A stretch of 9,352 bases of DNA, taken from NCBI GenBank assembly GCA_910583845.1, contig CAJUAB010000036.1, forward strand, positions 1 to 9,352, read 5' to 3'. Within the stretch, counting starts at the first letter, position 1. Every line of letters starts with the position of its first letter. Origin of the DNA: an uncultured Acetatifactor sp. (GTDB taxonomy: Bacteria; Bacillota; Clostridia; Lachnospirales; Lachnospiraceae). Positions 1 through 5,846 of the stretch are shown here, piece by piece. A model generated the notes under the pieces. It did no database searches. It was not told the DNA's origin and saw nothing but the letters and a program-made list of their open reading frames with translations. The position numbers were made by a program, and so were the translations under genes.

Positions 1-54
1 TAGAGCGCCGCCCTGTCACGGCGGAGGTCGTCGGTTCGAGTCCGATCTGGGTCG
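1..54 (+). tRNA. tRNA-Asp(GTC), 5' end cut off by window
   Basis: The 3' two thirds of a tRNA. The anticodon stem CCGCC (8-12) pairs with GGCGG (20-24) around the seven-base loop CTGTCAC, which places anticodon GTC at 15-17 (aspartate). The T stem GTCGG (30-34) pairs with CCGAT (42-46) around TTCGAGT (35-41). The acceptor 3' strand CTGGGTC is at 47-53, and G54 fits the G73 discriminator that marks aspartate tRNAs. CCA is not encoded, so it would be added after transcription. The acceptor 5' strand and most of the D arm lie before base 1, so the gene may be the last member of a tRNA cluster. Confidence 0.95.
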
Positions 55-57
55 TAT

Positions 58-93
58 AGCTGTCTAAGAGAGATCTTGGGCAGCTGTTTTTTT
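58..93 (+). terminator. Rho-independent terminator of tRNA-Asp
   Basis: AGCTGTCT (58-65) pairs with GGGCAGCT (78-85) over eight base pairs, including G-T wobbles. One base later comes a run of seven T (87-93). It starts four bases after the tRNA, as expected for the end of a tRNA transcription unit. Confidence 0.85.
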
Positions 94-377
94 GGTTAAA
101 ACTCGGGACGGCAGACTGCCTGCGGCTATGCCGATTTCCTTGCCCCGCAGGGGAGGCCGTTTTCGTCTGTATTGCCTGTGAAAGATTATTTCTGGCACAG
201 ATTCCGTTACCGGAGTGTGCCAGAAAGACCATTCCCGCCATCTGTAGCCACACTTTGCGTGATTTGATTTGTGCCATGGGGACAGTGATGCCATATTGCG
301 TTTTATTGTAAATAATGGTATGGTTAATATCAGAGATGCGCGGAAGGACAGGGAGGCGGTGAAGAAGGGCAAAAAAA
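94..377. other. Intergenic region without a gene, with two hairpins
   Basis: I see no credible coding region here: the short open frames lack ribosome binding sites and family resemblance. The stretch lies between two convergent tRNA genes. It holds a composite hairpin at 108-160: ACGGC (108-112) pairs with GCCGT (156-160), and CCTGCGG (119-125) with CCGCAGG (145-151). It also holds a longer perfect stem at 189-226, listed separately. From 227 to 370 I see nothing I can support. An A7 run (371-377) reads as T7 on the minus strand directly after tRNA-Val and may help end that transcript. Confidence 0.6.
189..226. repeat. Long perfect inverted repeat / stem-loop
   Basis: TTTCTGGCACA (189-199) is the exact reverse complement of TGTGCCAGAAA (216-226), an 11 base pair stem. 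Inside the loop, TCCG (203-206) pairs with CGGA (211-214) around TTAC. No T-run follows on either strand, so it is not an ordinary intrinsic terminator. It could be a structured small RNA, a palindromic intergenic repeat or a remnant of a small mobile element. Only one copy is visible in this window. Confidence 0.6.
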
Positions 378-451
378 TGGAAGCAAAGGGGCTCGAACCC
401 TTGGCCTCCCGCTAGTCAGGCGAGCGCTCATCCCAGCTGAGCTATGCTTCC
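378..451 (-). tRNA. tRNA-Val(GAC)
   Basis: A complete 74-base tRNA read on the minus strand. The acceptor GGAAGCA pairs with TGCTTCC and the discriminator is A. The D stem is GCTC/GAGC. The anticodon stem CTCGC/GCGGG encloses loop CTGACTA with anticodon GAC, which reads GUC valine codons. The T stem AAGGG/CCCTT encloses TTCGAGC. CCA is not encoded. On the minus strand the 3' end is followed at once by T7 (A7 at 371-377), which may serve in termination. Confidence 0.96.
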
Positions 452-459
452 ATGCATCT

Positions 460-468
460 AGAATAACA
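460..468 (-). promoter_or_regulatory. Possible extended -10 promoter of tRNA-Val
   Basis: Read on the minus strand this is TGTTATTCT, an extended -10 form (TG-n-TATTCT), ending nine bases before the tRNA 5' end. No convincing -35 hexamer lies upstream; the region is a pyrimidine-rich stretch. The very short leader makes this tentative. Confidence 0.3.
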
Positions 469-571
469 CAAAAATGGAAAAAAGGGAAGAGGAAATATTG
501 AAAAATCTGTCCTGGAAAACGGCAGGCCTGAAATCTGGAAGGGAGAAGCCTCCGGGCAGAGGACGGGAACA

Positions 572-1783
572 GTGAAAAATACGCGGCAGGTACCACAAAA
601 GAAGCAGGCAGAGAGGATGACAGCCTTGATAAATTTGGATAAAGCAAAAAAACGTACCTTTGAAATTATACAGATCGGGAATCAGACGGATGTGCCCAGC
701 CTGGCATTTGACATATTGATCGTGTTCGTGATTCTGCTGAACATAGTGATCACATTCTGTCAGACCTTCGCGGGGCTGGCCAGATATGAAACGTTGTTGC
801 AGACGGCGGAACTGATCACCATTGTCATATTTACCGTGGAATACATTCTGCGGCTGTGGACGGCGCAGTATCTGTATCCGGAGGCGGAAAAAGGCGTGGC
901 GAAGCTGAAATTCCTGTTTTCGTTTTATGGGATTGTGGACCTGCTGACCATATTGCCCTATTTTCTGCCCTTTGTTTTTCCCAGCGGAGCGGTGGCCTTC
1001 CGTATGTTCCGGGTGGTGCGCATCCTGCGGCTGTTCCGGATCAATGCCAAGTATGATGCCTTCCATGTGATTACTTCGGTTCTGAAAGAGAAACGAGGTC
1101 AGCTGGCGTACTCCATCTTTCTGGTGCTGGTGTTGATGATGGCCTCCTCCCTGTGTATGTACGGTCTGGAGCATGAGGCCCAGCCGGAGCATTTTTCCAA
1201 TGCCTTTTCGGGAATCTGGTGGTCCGTATCCACTCTGCTGACGGTGGGATACGGGGATATCTATCCTATCACAGTGGGGGGACAGGCTATGGCCATCGTC
1301 ATCGCGTTTCTGGGCGTGGGGATGGTGGCGATTCCCACAGGTATCATCTCGGCGGGATTTGTGGAGTATTATACCCGCATCAAGGACGGAACCGTCACCA
1401 GCCTGGACGCGGATTTTGTGACGCTGGAGATTACCCTGGAGCATCCCTTCATCGGACTTGCCCTGGAGCAGGTTGCGCTGCCGCAGGGCTTGTATGTGGC
1501 CACGGTGCTGCGGGACGAGGAGGTGCTGATTCCCCGGAGGGAGCTTAAAGTTCAGGCCGGGGATGTGCTGGTGCTGGGCAGCATGTGCCATGTGCGTATT
1601 GAAGCCAGTCTGGAGGAGGTGGCCATCGAGAGAGAACATCCCTGGATTGGCATACGAATCCGGGACCTGGATATCTCCCGGCGCAGTCATGTGATCATGT
1701 TGAAGCGGGGAAACAGGAACATTCAGCCCCAGGGGGACAGCCGGATTCGGGAGGGCGATGTGGTACTGATTTATCATCGGTAA
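572..1783 (+). CDS. Voltage-gated-type potassium channel with TrkA_C (RCK_C) tail
   Basis: This is an inner-membrane K+ channel subunit of 403 residues, expected to work as a tetramer. Hydrophobic segments at about 43-63, 77-95, 115-133 and 178-198, plus the last at about 238-264, fit S1-S3, S5 and S6. S4 (about 142-158) has Arg at every third position (R144, R147, R150, R153, R156), the voltage-sensor pattern. The pore helix precedes the selectivity filter TVGYGD (224-229). After S6 the protein goes directly into two soluble modules, about 281-345 and 350-403. Each has the pattern of a TrkA_C/RCK_C ligand-binding domain, with HPFIG or HPWIG near its start and an 'EGD/AGDVLVL'-like strand near its end. 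There is no RCK_N Rossmann domain. The GTG start is preferred because AGAGGA (558-563) lies eight bases upstream. An in-frame ATG at 617 has its purine tract touching the codon. No clear promoter was found in 452-571. Confidence 0.93.
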   Translation: MKNTRQVPQKKQAERMTALINLDKAKKRTFEIIQIGNQTDVPSLAFDILIVFVILLNIVITFCQTFAGLARYETLLQTAELITIVIFTVEYILRLWTAQYLYPEAEKGVAKLKFLFSFYGIVDLLTILPYFLPFVFPSGAVAFRMFRVVRILRLFRINAKYDAFHVITSVLKEKRGQLAYSIFLVLVLMMASSLCMYGLEHEAQPEHFSNAFSGIWWSVSTLLTVGYGDIYPITVGGQAMAIVIAFLGVGMVAIPTGIISAGFVEYYTRIKDGTVTSLDADFVTLEITLEHPFIGLALEQVALPQGLYVATVLRDEEVLIPRRELKVQAGDVLVLGSMCHVRIEASLEEVAIEREHPWIGIRIRDLDISRRSHVIMLKRGNRNIQPQGDSRIREGDVVLIYHR

Positions 1784-1800
1784 GGGAAGTGCATGGAGAG

Positions 1801-1818
1801 CCTGCACGCGTGTGCAGG
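1801..1818 (+). other. Perfect hairpin between the channel and GH127 genes
   Basis: CCTGCAC (1801-1807) pairs with GTGCAGG (1812-1818) around a four-base loop, GCGT. No T-run follows, so it is not a standard terminator. It lies 18 bases after the channel stop and about 20 bases before the GH127 ribosome binding site, where it could affect mRNA stability or partial readthrough. Confidence 0.45.
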
Positions 1819-1847
1819 GAGCGGACAGAGTGTGGAAAGGAGTTCCT

Positions 1848-3722
1848 ATGTTAAGAGAAGTAAAAGGCAGCCGGGTTGTGGTCCGGGAGGGAGAATTGCT
1901 CAGAAGGGAGCAGGACAACAGGGCGTATCTGATGAAGCTGGAGAACCAATATCTGCTGCGCAATTATCTGCTGGAGGCGGGCCGGATCTCCGGCAGGGGG
2001 ATGGACCCCCATGCCATGGGAGGCTGGGAGGACCCTTCCTGCCAGCTGCGGGGGCATTTTCTGGGGCATTGGCTCTCGGCGGCGGCGGTCCGCTATCAGG
2101 AGACCGGCGACCGGGAGCTCTGGGCCAAAGCCTGCGCGGTGGTGGAGGAGCTGGAGATATGCCAGAAGGAAAATGGCGGCGGCTGGGTCGCCCCCATACC
2201 GGAGAAGTATTTGTACTGGATCGGGAGAGGAAAAAATATCTGGGCGCCCCAGTATAATCTGCACAAGCTCTTTATGGGGCTGCTGGATGTGTATAAATAT
2301 ATGGACAATAAGACGGCGCTGACGATCGCGGAGGGCCTTGCGGACTGGTTTTACCGCTGGAGCGGGGAGTATACCCAGGAGGAATTTGATGACATTCTGG
2401 ATGTGGAAACCGGCGGGATGCTGGAAATATGGGCGGAGCTTCTGGAGATAACGGGGAAGGACAGATATCGGGAGCTGCTGCGGAGATACTATCGCAGAAG
2501 GCTGTTTGAACCGCTGCTGGAGGGCAGGGACGTACTGACAAACATGCATGCCAACACCACGATTCCCGAGGTGCTGGGCTGCGCCAGAGCCTATGAGGTG
2601 ACGGGAGAGGAGAAGTGGCTGGCCATCGTGAAATGCTACTGGAAATGCGCGGTGACAGACAGGGGGTGCTTTGCCACGGGCGGGCAGACCCAGGGGGAGA
2701 TCTGGACTCCCATGAGAAAGCTGAAAGCCAGACTGGGGGACAAGAATCAGGAGCATTGTACCGTTTACAACATGATCCGGCTGGCGGAATTTCTCTTCCG
2801 CCACACCCGGGACCCCCGCTATATGCACTATATAGAATACAATGTGCAGAACGGGATATTTGCCCAGACCTACTGGCGGGGCGAGGCGGCGGACGGGAAG
2901 CCGGGCGTGGGTCTGCTGACCTATTTCCTGCCCATGAAAGCTCCCGGCAGAAAGGATTGGGCCGGGGAGATGGACAGTTTTTTCTGCTGCCATGGCACCA
3001 TGGTGCAGGCCAACGCCGCGCTGAACCGATGTATGTATTATCAGGATGGCAGGGATCTGTATGTCACTCTGTACGCGGATACAAAGGCCTGCTTTGAGAT
3101 AGAGGGCAGGGAAGTATGTCTGCGCCAGAGACAGGATTATATGAACGGCAGTCTCCAGAGTTCTTCTGTAAACGATGCCCGGCAGACGGTCAACGGGGTG
3201 GCCGGGGCCTATGCCAACCGACCGGACTTCCGCAGATATGTGTTCAATGTGGATGTGCGGGAGGAGATAAGATTTGCTCTGCATCTGCGGGTGCCGGACT
3301 GGGTTACGGCGGCGGCCGGAGTCCGGGTGAACGGAGAAGAATGGCAGAAGACAAGGGATTCGGACCGCTTTGTGAGGCTGGACAGGGTGTGGAAGAACGG
3401 GGACAGAGTGGAACTGGATCTGCCTATCGGTCTTAGCTTTGTCCCGCTGCCGGACGATGACGCCATGGGTGCATTCCGCTATGGGCCGGATGTGCTGGCG
3501 GGAATCACAGGGCAGGAGAGAATATTGTATCTGGAGGGAGAGCGTCCGGAGGAGGAATTGTCCCCGGATACGGAGAGGCAGTGGGGAGAGTTCCGCACCT
3601 TTTACCGCACGGAAAATCAGGACCCCGGCATCAGCTTTGTCAAGCTGAACACGGTGGGGTATGAGCCCTATCAGATCTACTTTAAGGTAAAGAAAGGCAG
3701 GAGGCCGGAAGCCTGGCAATGA
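1848..3722 (+). CDS. Beta-L-arabinofuranosidase, GH127 family (DUF1680)
   Basis: A glycoside hydrolase of 624 residues that should release L-arabinofuranose from plant-type beta-arabino-oligosaccharides. There is no signal peptide, so it probably acts in the cytoplasm on imported oligosaccharides. The N-terminal (alpha/alpha)6 barrel shows the family pattern RGHFLGHWLSA (about 68-78), a WAP-x-YNLHK segment, and H234-x-N236 in HANTTIP. The zinc-thiolate site is recognisable as E302-H-C304 and the pair C380-C381. By comparison with HypBA1 of Bifidobacterium longum (Glu338, Cys340, Cys417, Cys418), C380 would be the nucleophile, and E284 in QGEIW the likely acid/base. The E-to-C spacing, 78 here and 79 there, agrees well. 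The ATG has an excellent AAAGGAG five bases upstream. An in-frame GTG 12 codons earlier lies in the hairpin and lacks such a site. A hairpin (3708-3714 with 3722-3728) spans the stop codon but has no T tail. Exact substrate is not certain; related families such as GH146 share the fold. Confidence 0.92.
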   Translation: MLREVKGSRVVVREGELLRREQDNRAYLMKLENQYLLRNYLLEAGRISGRGMDPHAMGGWEDPSCQLRGHFLGHWLSAAAVRYQETGDRELWAKACAVVEELEICQKENGGGWVAPIPEKYLYWIGRGKNIWAPQYNLHKLFMGLLDVYKYMDNKTALTIAEGLADWFYRWSGEYTQEEFDDILDVETGGMLEIWAELLEITGKDRYRELLRRYYRRRLFEPLLEGRDVLTNMHANTTIPEVLGCARAYEVTGEEKWLAIVKCYWKCAVTDRGCFATGGQTQGEIWTPMRKLKARLGDKNQEHCTVYNMIRLAEFLFRHTRDPRYMHYIEYNVQNGIFAQTYWRGEAADGKPGVGLLTYFLPMKAPGRKDWAGEMDSFFCCHGTMVQANAALNRCMYYQDGRDLYVTLYADTKACFEIEGREVCLRQRQDYMNGSLQSSSVNDARQTVNGVAGAYANRPDFRRYVFNVDVREEIRFALHLRVPDWVTAAAGVRVNGEEWQKTRDSDRFVRLDRVWKNGDRVELDLPIGLSFVPLPDDDAMGAFRYGPDVLAGITGQERILYLEGERPEEELSPDTERQWGEFRTFYRTENQDPGISFVKLNTVGYEPYQIYFKVKKGRRPEAWQ

Positions 3723-3777
3723 GGCTTCGCGTCTGCGCGGAGGGCGTATAGATCTGAAGTTTACAGAGAATTGCCAG

Positions 3778-3806
3778 TTGCCCGTAAATCGGGAAAGGGG
3801 TTCAAT
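3778..3806 (+). promoter_or_regulatory. Possible promoter of the ATPase-AIPR operon
   Basis: TTGCCC (3778-3783) and TTCAAT (3801-3806), 17 bases apart, each match four of six consensus positions of a vegetative promoter. A short inverted repeat, CCCG-TAAAT-CGGG (3781-3793), overlaps the -35 and spacer and could be an operator. The gap to GH127 (3723-3842) is the obvious place for the cassette promoter, but the match is weak. Confidence 0.3.
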
Positions 3807-3824
3807 AAAGCCGGCATCAGCTTG

Positions 3825-3834
3825 AAAAAGGGGG
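3825..3834 (+). promoter_or_regulatory. Ribosome binding site that fixes a TTG start
   Basis: The purine tract AAAAAGGGGG ends eight bases before TTG 3843. No ATG or GTG in this frame lies before the conserved N-terminal strand of the ATPase, so TTG 3843 is the best-supported start. TTG 3771 and 3822 are in frame but lack a well-placed site and would add sequence that does not look like the family. TTG 3849 is too far from the tract. Confidence 0.6.
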
Positions 3835-3842
3835 CGTATTTT

Positions 3843-5147
3843 TTGATATTGCACATCATAATAAAGAATTTCGGTAAAGTGGAGTCGGCGGATATAGCGC
3901 TTGAAGACCTGATTGTTTTTGTCGGAAACAATAACAGCGGAAAAACCATGGTCATGCAATTGATTTATGGTGTCAGGGATATTTTGAGCAAATTTTCGCT
4001 TGTTTTTCCCGAAGCCAGGACATCTGATCTGAACGGACAGTATCTGGTTCGCTGTGACTTGGGTTGGTTCAGAGAATTGGAAACGCGGATTAACAAGTAT
4101 CTGGCCGAACAGAAAAACCAGATAATGGAAAGCATTTTCAATGCTCAAATTCCAGTTGAAGAGATAAGGATCGCACTGGAGGGCGCGGAAACAACGTATT
4201 TTGTATGCGGTATTTCTGAGAACGAAAGCCGGGAGACGGGGGAACGGAAGACAGTATTCGATATAGATATCCGGCAATATGAGCAGGGGGAAAATACAAA
4301 GTCCTATGCTTATGAGTACCTGTGCCCGGGGGAGGGCGTCCCGAGAGACGGGGAATATGAGGCCTTGCAGGCGGTCTGGAATATCATTCTTTCCGGAAAT
4401 GTCACCGGGGACGCAAGGCGGCTTTTTCTGCCCGCATCGCGCTCGGGCTTGCAGCTTTTATACAAACAATATTTCGCGGGAGGAATGGCGGGCGATTTTG
4501 TCTTGCCAGTGAAAGATTTTCTGCAATTTTTAATGCTTTACACGGAAGAGAAACAGCCGGAGGAATCGCGGAGAATGTTGCTGGAATTCGGGGAGGAGCA
4601 GCTTCTGCAAGGCAAAGTAGTGCAGGAGGGCGATGAGACCTTCTATCTGGACAGACAGTTGGACAGCCCGGTTTCACTGCATATGGCGTCCTCCATGATT
4701 CATGAATTGGCTCCCTTTATCAAGGCCCTGAGCGATACGCGGCGTATCGACTGGCTCTATTGTGACGAGGTGGAGAACAGCCTGTATCCTCTGCTGCAAA
4801 GAGAGATGGCGCGGTGGCTGATCCGCATGGTGAACGCCGGGATGCATGTTATTGTAAGCTCACACAGTGATACCATGGCAAGCAGATTGAATAATCTGTT
4901 TATGCTGACTCATTTGCATCGGAGAAAAAGCAGTTTGGACCTGCTTTCGGAGTTGGACTTGAAAGAGGCGGATTTGCTGCATGCGGACAGGCAGGCGGGA
5001 GTGTATGAGTTCCGCAGTGGGAAACAAGGCAGGACGGTGGTTGAACGGCTGGAGTTTATCAGTCATCCGTTGATGGGATATGATTTCAGGCTTTTTGGCG
5101 CTAATCTGGATAAACTATATGATGAGGCGGATAAGATTACGAGGTAA
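3843..5147 (+). CDS. ABC/SMC-type AAA ATPase (OLD-like, no TOPRIM), putative defence ATPase
   Basis: A 434-residue ATPase of the class with an ABC/RecF-like fold, often labelled AAA_15/AAA_21. The N terminus has the strand pattern 'IIIKNFGKVESADI' (about 5-18) that precedes the P-loop in RecF, OLD and SMC proteins. Walker A is GNNNSGKT (28-35). A Ser-Ser segment at 283-284 (ASSMIHEL) occupies the place of the signature loop, with Met where Gly is usual. Walker B ends in D308-E309, followed by ENSLYPLLQ like the 'EAHLHPxxQ' of OLD ATPases. H341 in VSSHSD is the switch histidine. The protein ends about 90 residues later without a TOPRIM nuclease domain. It is first in a three-gene operon, three bases before the next start. 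By analogy with Septu, Gabija or PARIS ATPases, it may sense or gate a partner effector; that role is inference. Confidence 0.86.
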   Translation: MILHIIIKNFGKVESADIALEDLIVFVGNNNSGKTMVMQLIYGVRDILSKFSLVFPEARTSDLNGQYLVRCDLGWFRELETRINKYLAEQKNQIMESIFNAQIPVEEIRIALEGAETTYFVCGISENESRETGERKTVFDIDIRQYEQGENTKSYAYEYLCPGEGVPRDGEYEALQAVWNIILSGNVTGDARRLFLPASRSGLQLLYKQYFAGGMAGDFVLPVKDFLQFLMLYTEEKQPEESRRMLLEFGEEQLLQGKVVQEGDETFYLDRQLDSPVSLHMASSMIHELAPFIKALSDTRRIDWLYCDEVENSLYPLLQREMARWLIRMVNAGMHVIVSSHSDTMASRLNNLFMLTHLHRRKSSLDLLSELDLKEADLLHADRQAGVYEFRSGKQGRTVVERLEFISHPLMGYDFRLFGANLDKLYDEADKITR

Positions 5148-5150
5148 GAG

Positions 5151-5834
5151 ATGGCAATCAGGGCGATAAAATTGAAAGAATCGGACAGACCTCACAGCAC
5201 CGCGCTGTATGAGGTGACCGGTTCCCGGGAGATTACGGCGGAGGAAAAGCATGATGATGGCAGTCTTGAACAGGTGGTCCTGGATTTTTGTATAAATGGG
5301 GTCAGCAGAGGATATTATGCGAGTGAATACCGGCCTGAGAATGTGCCCAAAGACGGGGCGAAGGTTATAGATATTACTGCGGCAATAGTGGATCACAGGG
5401 AAAAATGCGTCAGATGGCATCTTTATGATATAAAGGCTACGCTGGCGGGATACGATACGGTCACAAAGCTGTATAATCAATGGAACTGTGGACTACTGTA
5501 TCTGCGGGAAAATATTCTGCGTGAGCTGCCGGGGTATCTGTCGGTTCCGGATCTGGGTGTGATCACAAGGGTTTATGATGAGGACAGAATGAAACGCCTC
5601 AGAGACGAATATCGGAAACATTGTGACGAAATAGAAAACGCTTCGGGAACCATGACTTTGCCACAGCGAAAAAAGCGCACAGACATTGGAAAATACAGGG
5701 CGGGACTCCGTGCGGCTCAGGCAATATTGGACAGAACTTTTCAACCGGAGGACGAGGCGGATACATACAACATACAGATCCGGTTACTGCGTCAGGAAGG
5801 CAATCAGGTCTACAAAACGAGATTTCCCATATGA
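5151..5834 (+). CDS. Unrecognised 227-residue protein with a PD-(D/E)XK-like motif
   Basis: I do not recognise the family. The gene is real by context: three bases after the ATPase stop, GAGG six bases before the ATG, and the next gene 12 bases downstream. There is no signal peptide or membrane segment. A hydrophobic strand (about 71-80) ends in D81. A second strand (86-95) ends in D93-I-K95, followed by a helix with K106 and Q110. D-x11-DxK on two adjacent strands is the core layout of PD-(D/E)XK nucleases, so D81, D93 and K95 are candidate catalytic residues. The C-terminal half (about 143-200) is rich in charged residues and probably helical, with a basic PQRKKR patch (171-176) that could touch nucleic acid. 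I infer that it is the nuclease subunit of the cassette. A non-enzymatic adaptor is the main alternative. Confidence 0.78.
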   Translation: MAIRAIKLKESDRPHSTALYEVTGSREITAEEKHDDGSLEQVVLDFCINGVSRGYYASEYRPENVPKDGAKVIDITAAIVDHREKCVRWHLYDIKATLAGYDTVTKLYNQWNCGLLYLRENILRELPGYLSVPDLGVITRVYDEDRMKRLRDEYRKHCDEIENASGTMTLPQRKKRTDIGKYRAGLRAAQAILDRTFQPEDEADTYNIQIRLLRQEGNQVYKTRFPI

Positions 5835-5846
5835 AAGAGGTATGGT

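Noticed and set aside
64..372. Small minus-strand open frame in the intergenic region between the tRNA genes
   Set aside because: No ribosome binding site or domain. It overlaps the tRNA-Asp terminator and both hairpins.
1..451. tRNA genes as an attachment site for a mobile element carrying the cassette
   Set aside because: No repeat of either tRNA 3' end was seen elsewhere in the window. There is no integrase, and host-like genes separate the tRNAs from the cassette.
458..1963. Minus-strand open frame of 501 codons opposite the K+ channel gene
   Set aside because: Low-complexity His/Gln/Arg-rich translation. It also runs over the start of GH127, and the plus strand encodes a complete channel with TVGYGD filter and S4.
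1851..4277. Very long minus-strand open frame (808 codons) opposite GH127 and part of the ATPase gene
   Set aside because: It is the antisense shadow of GH127: the plus-strand protein has an intact family active site. The minus-strand product is Pro/His/Arg-rich without any recognisable domain.
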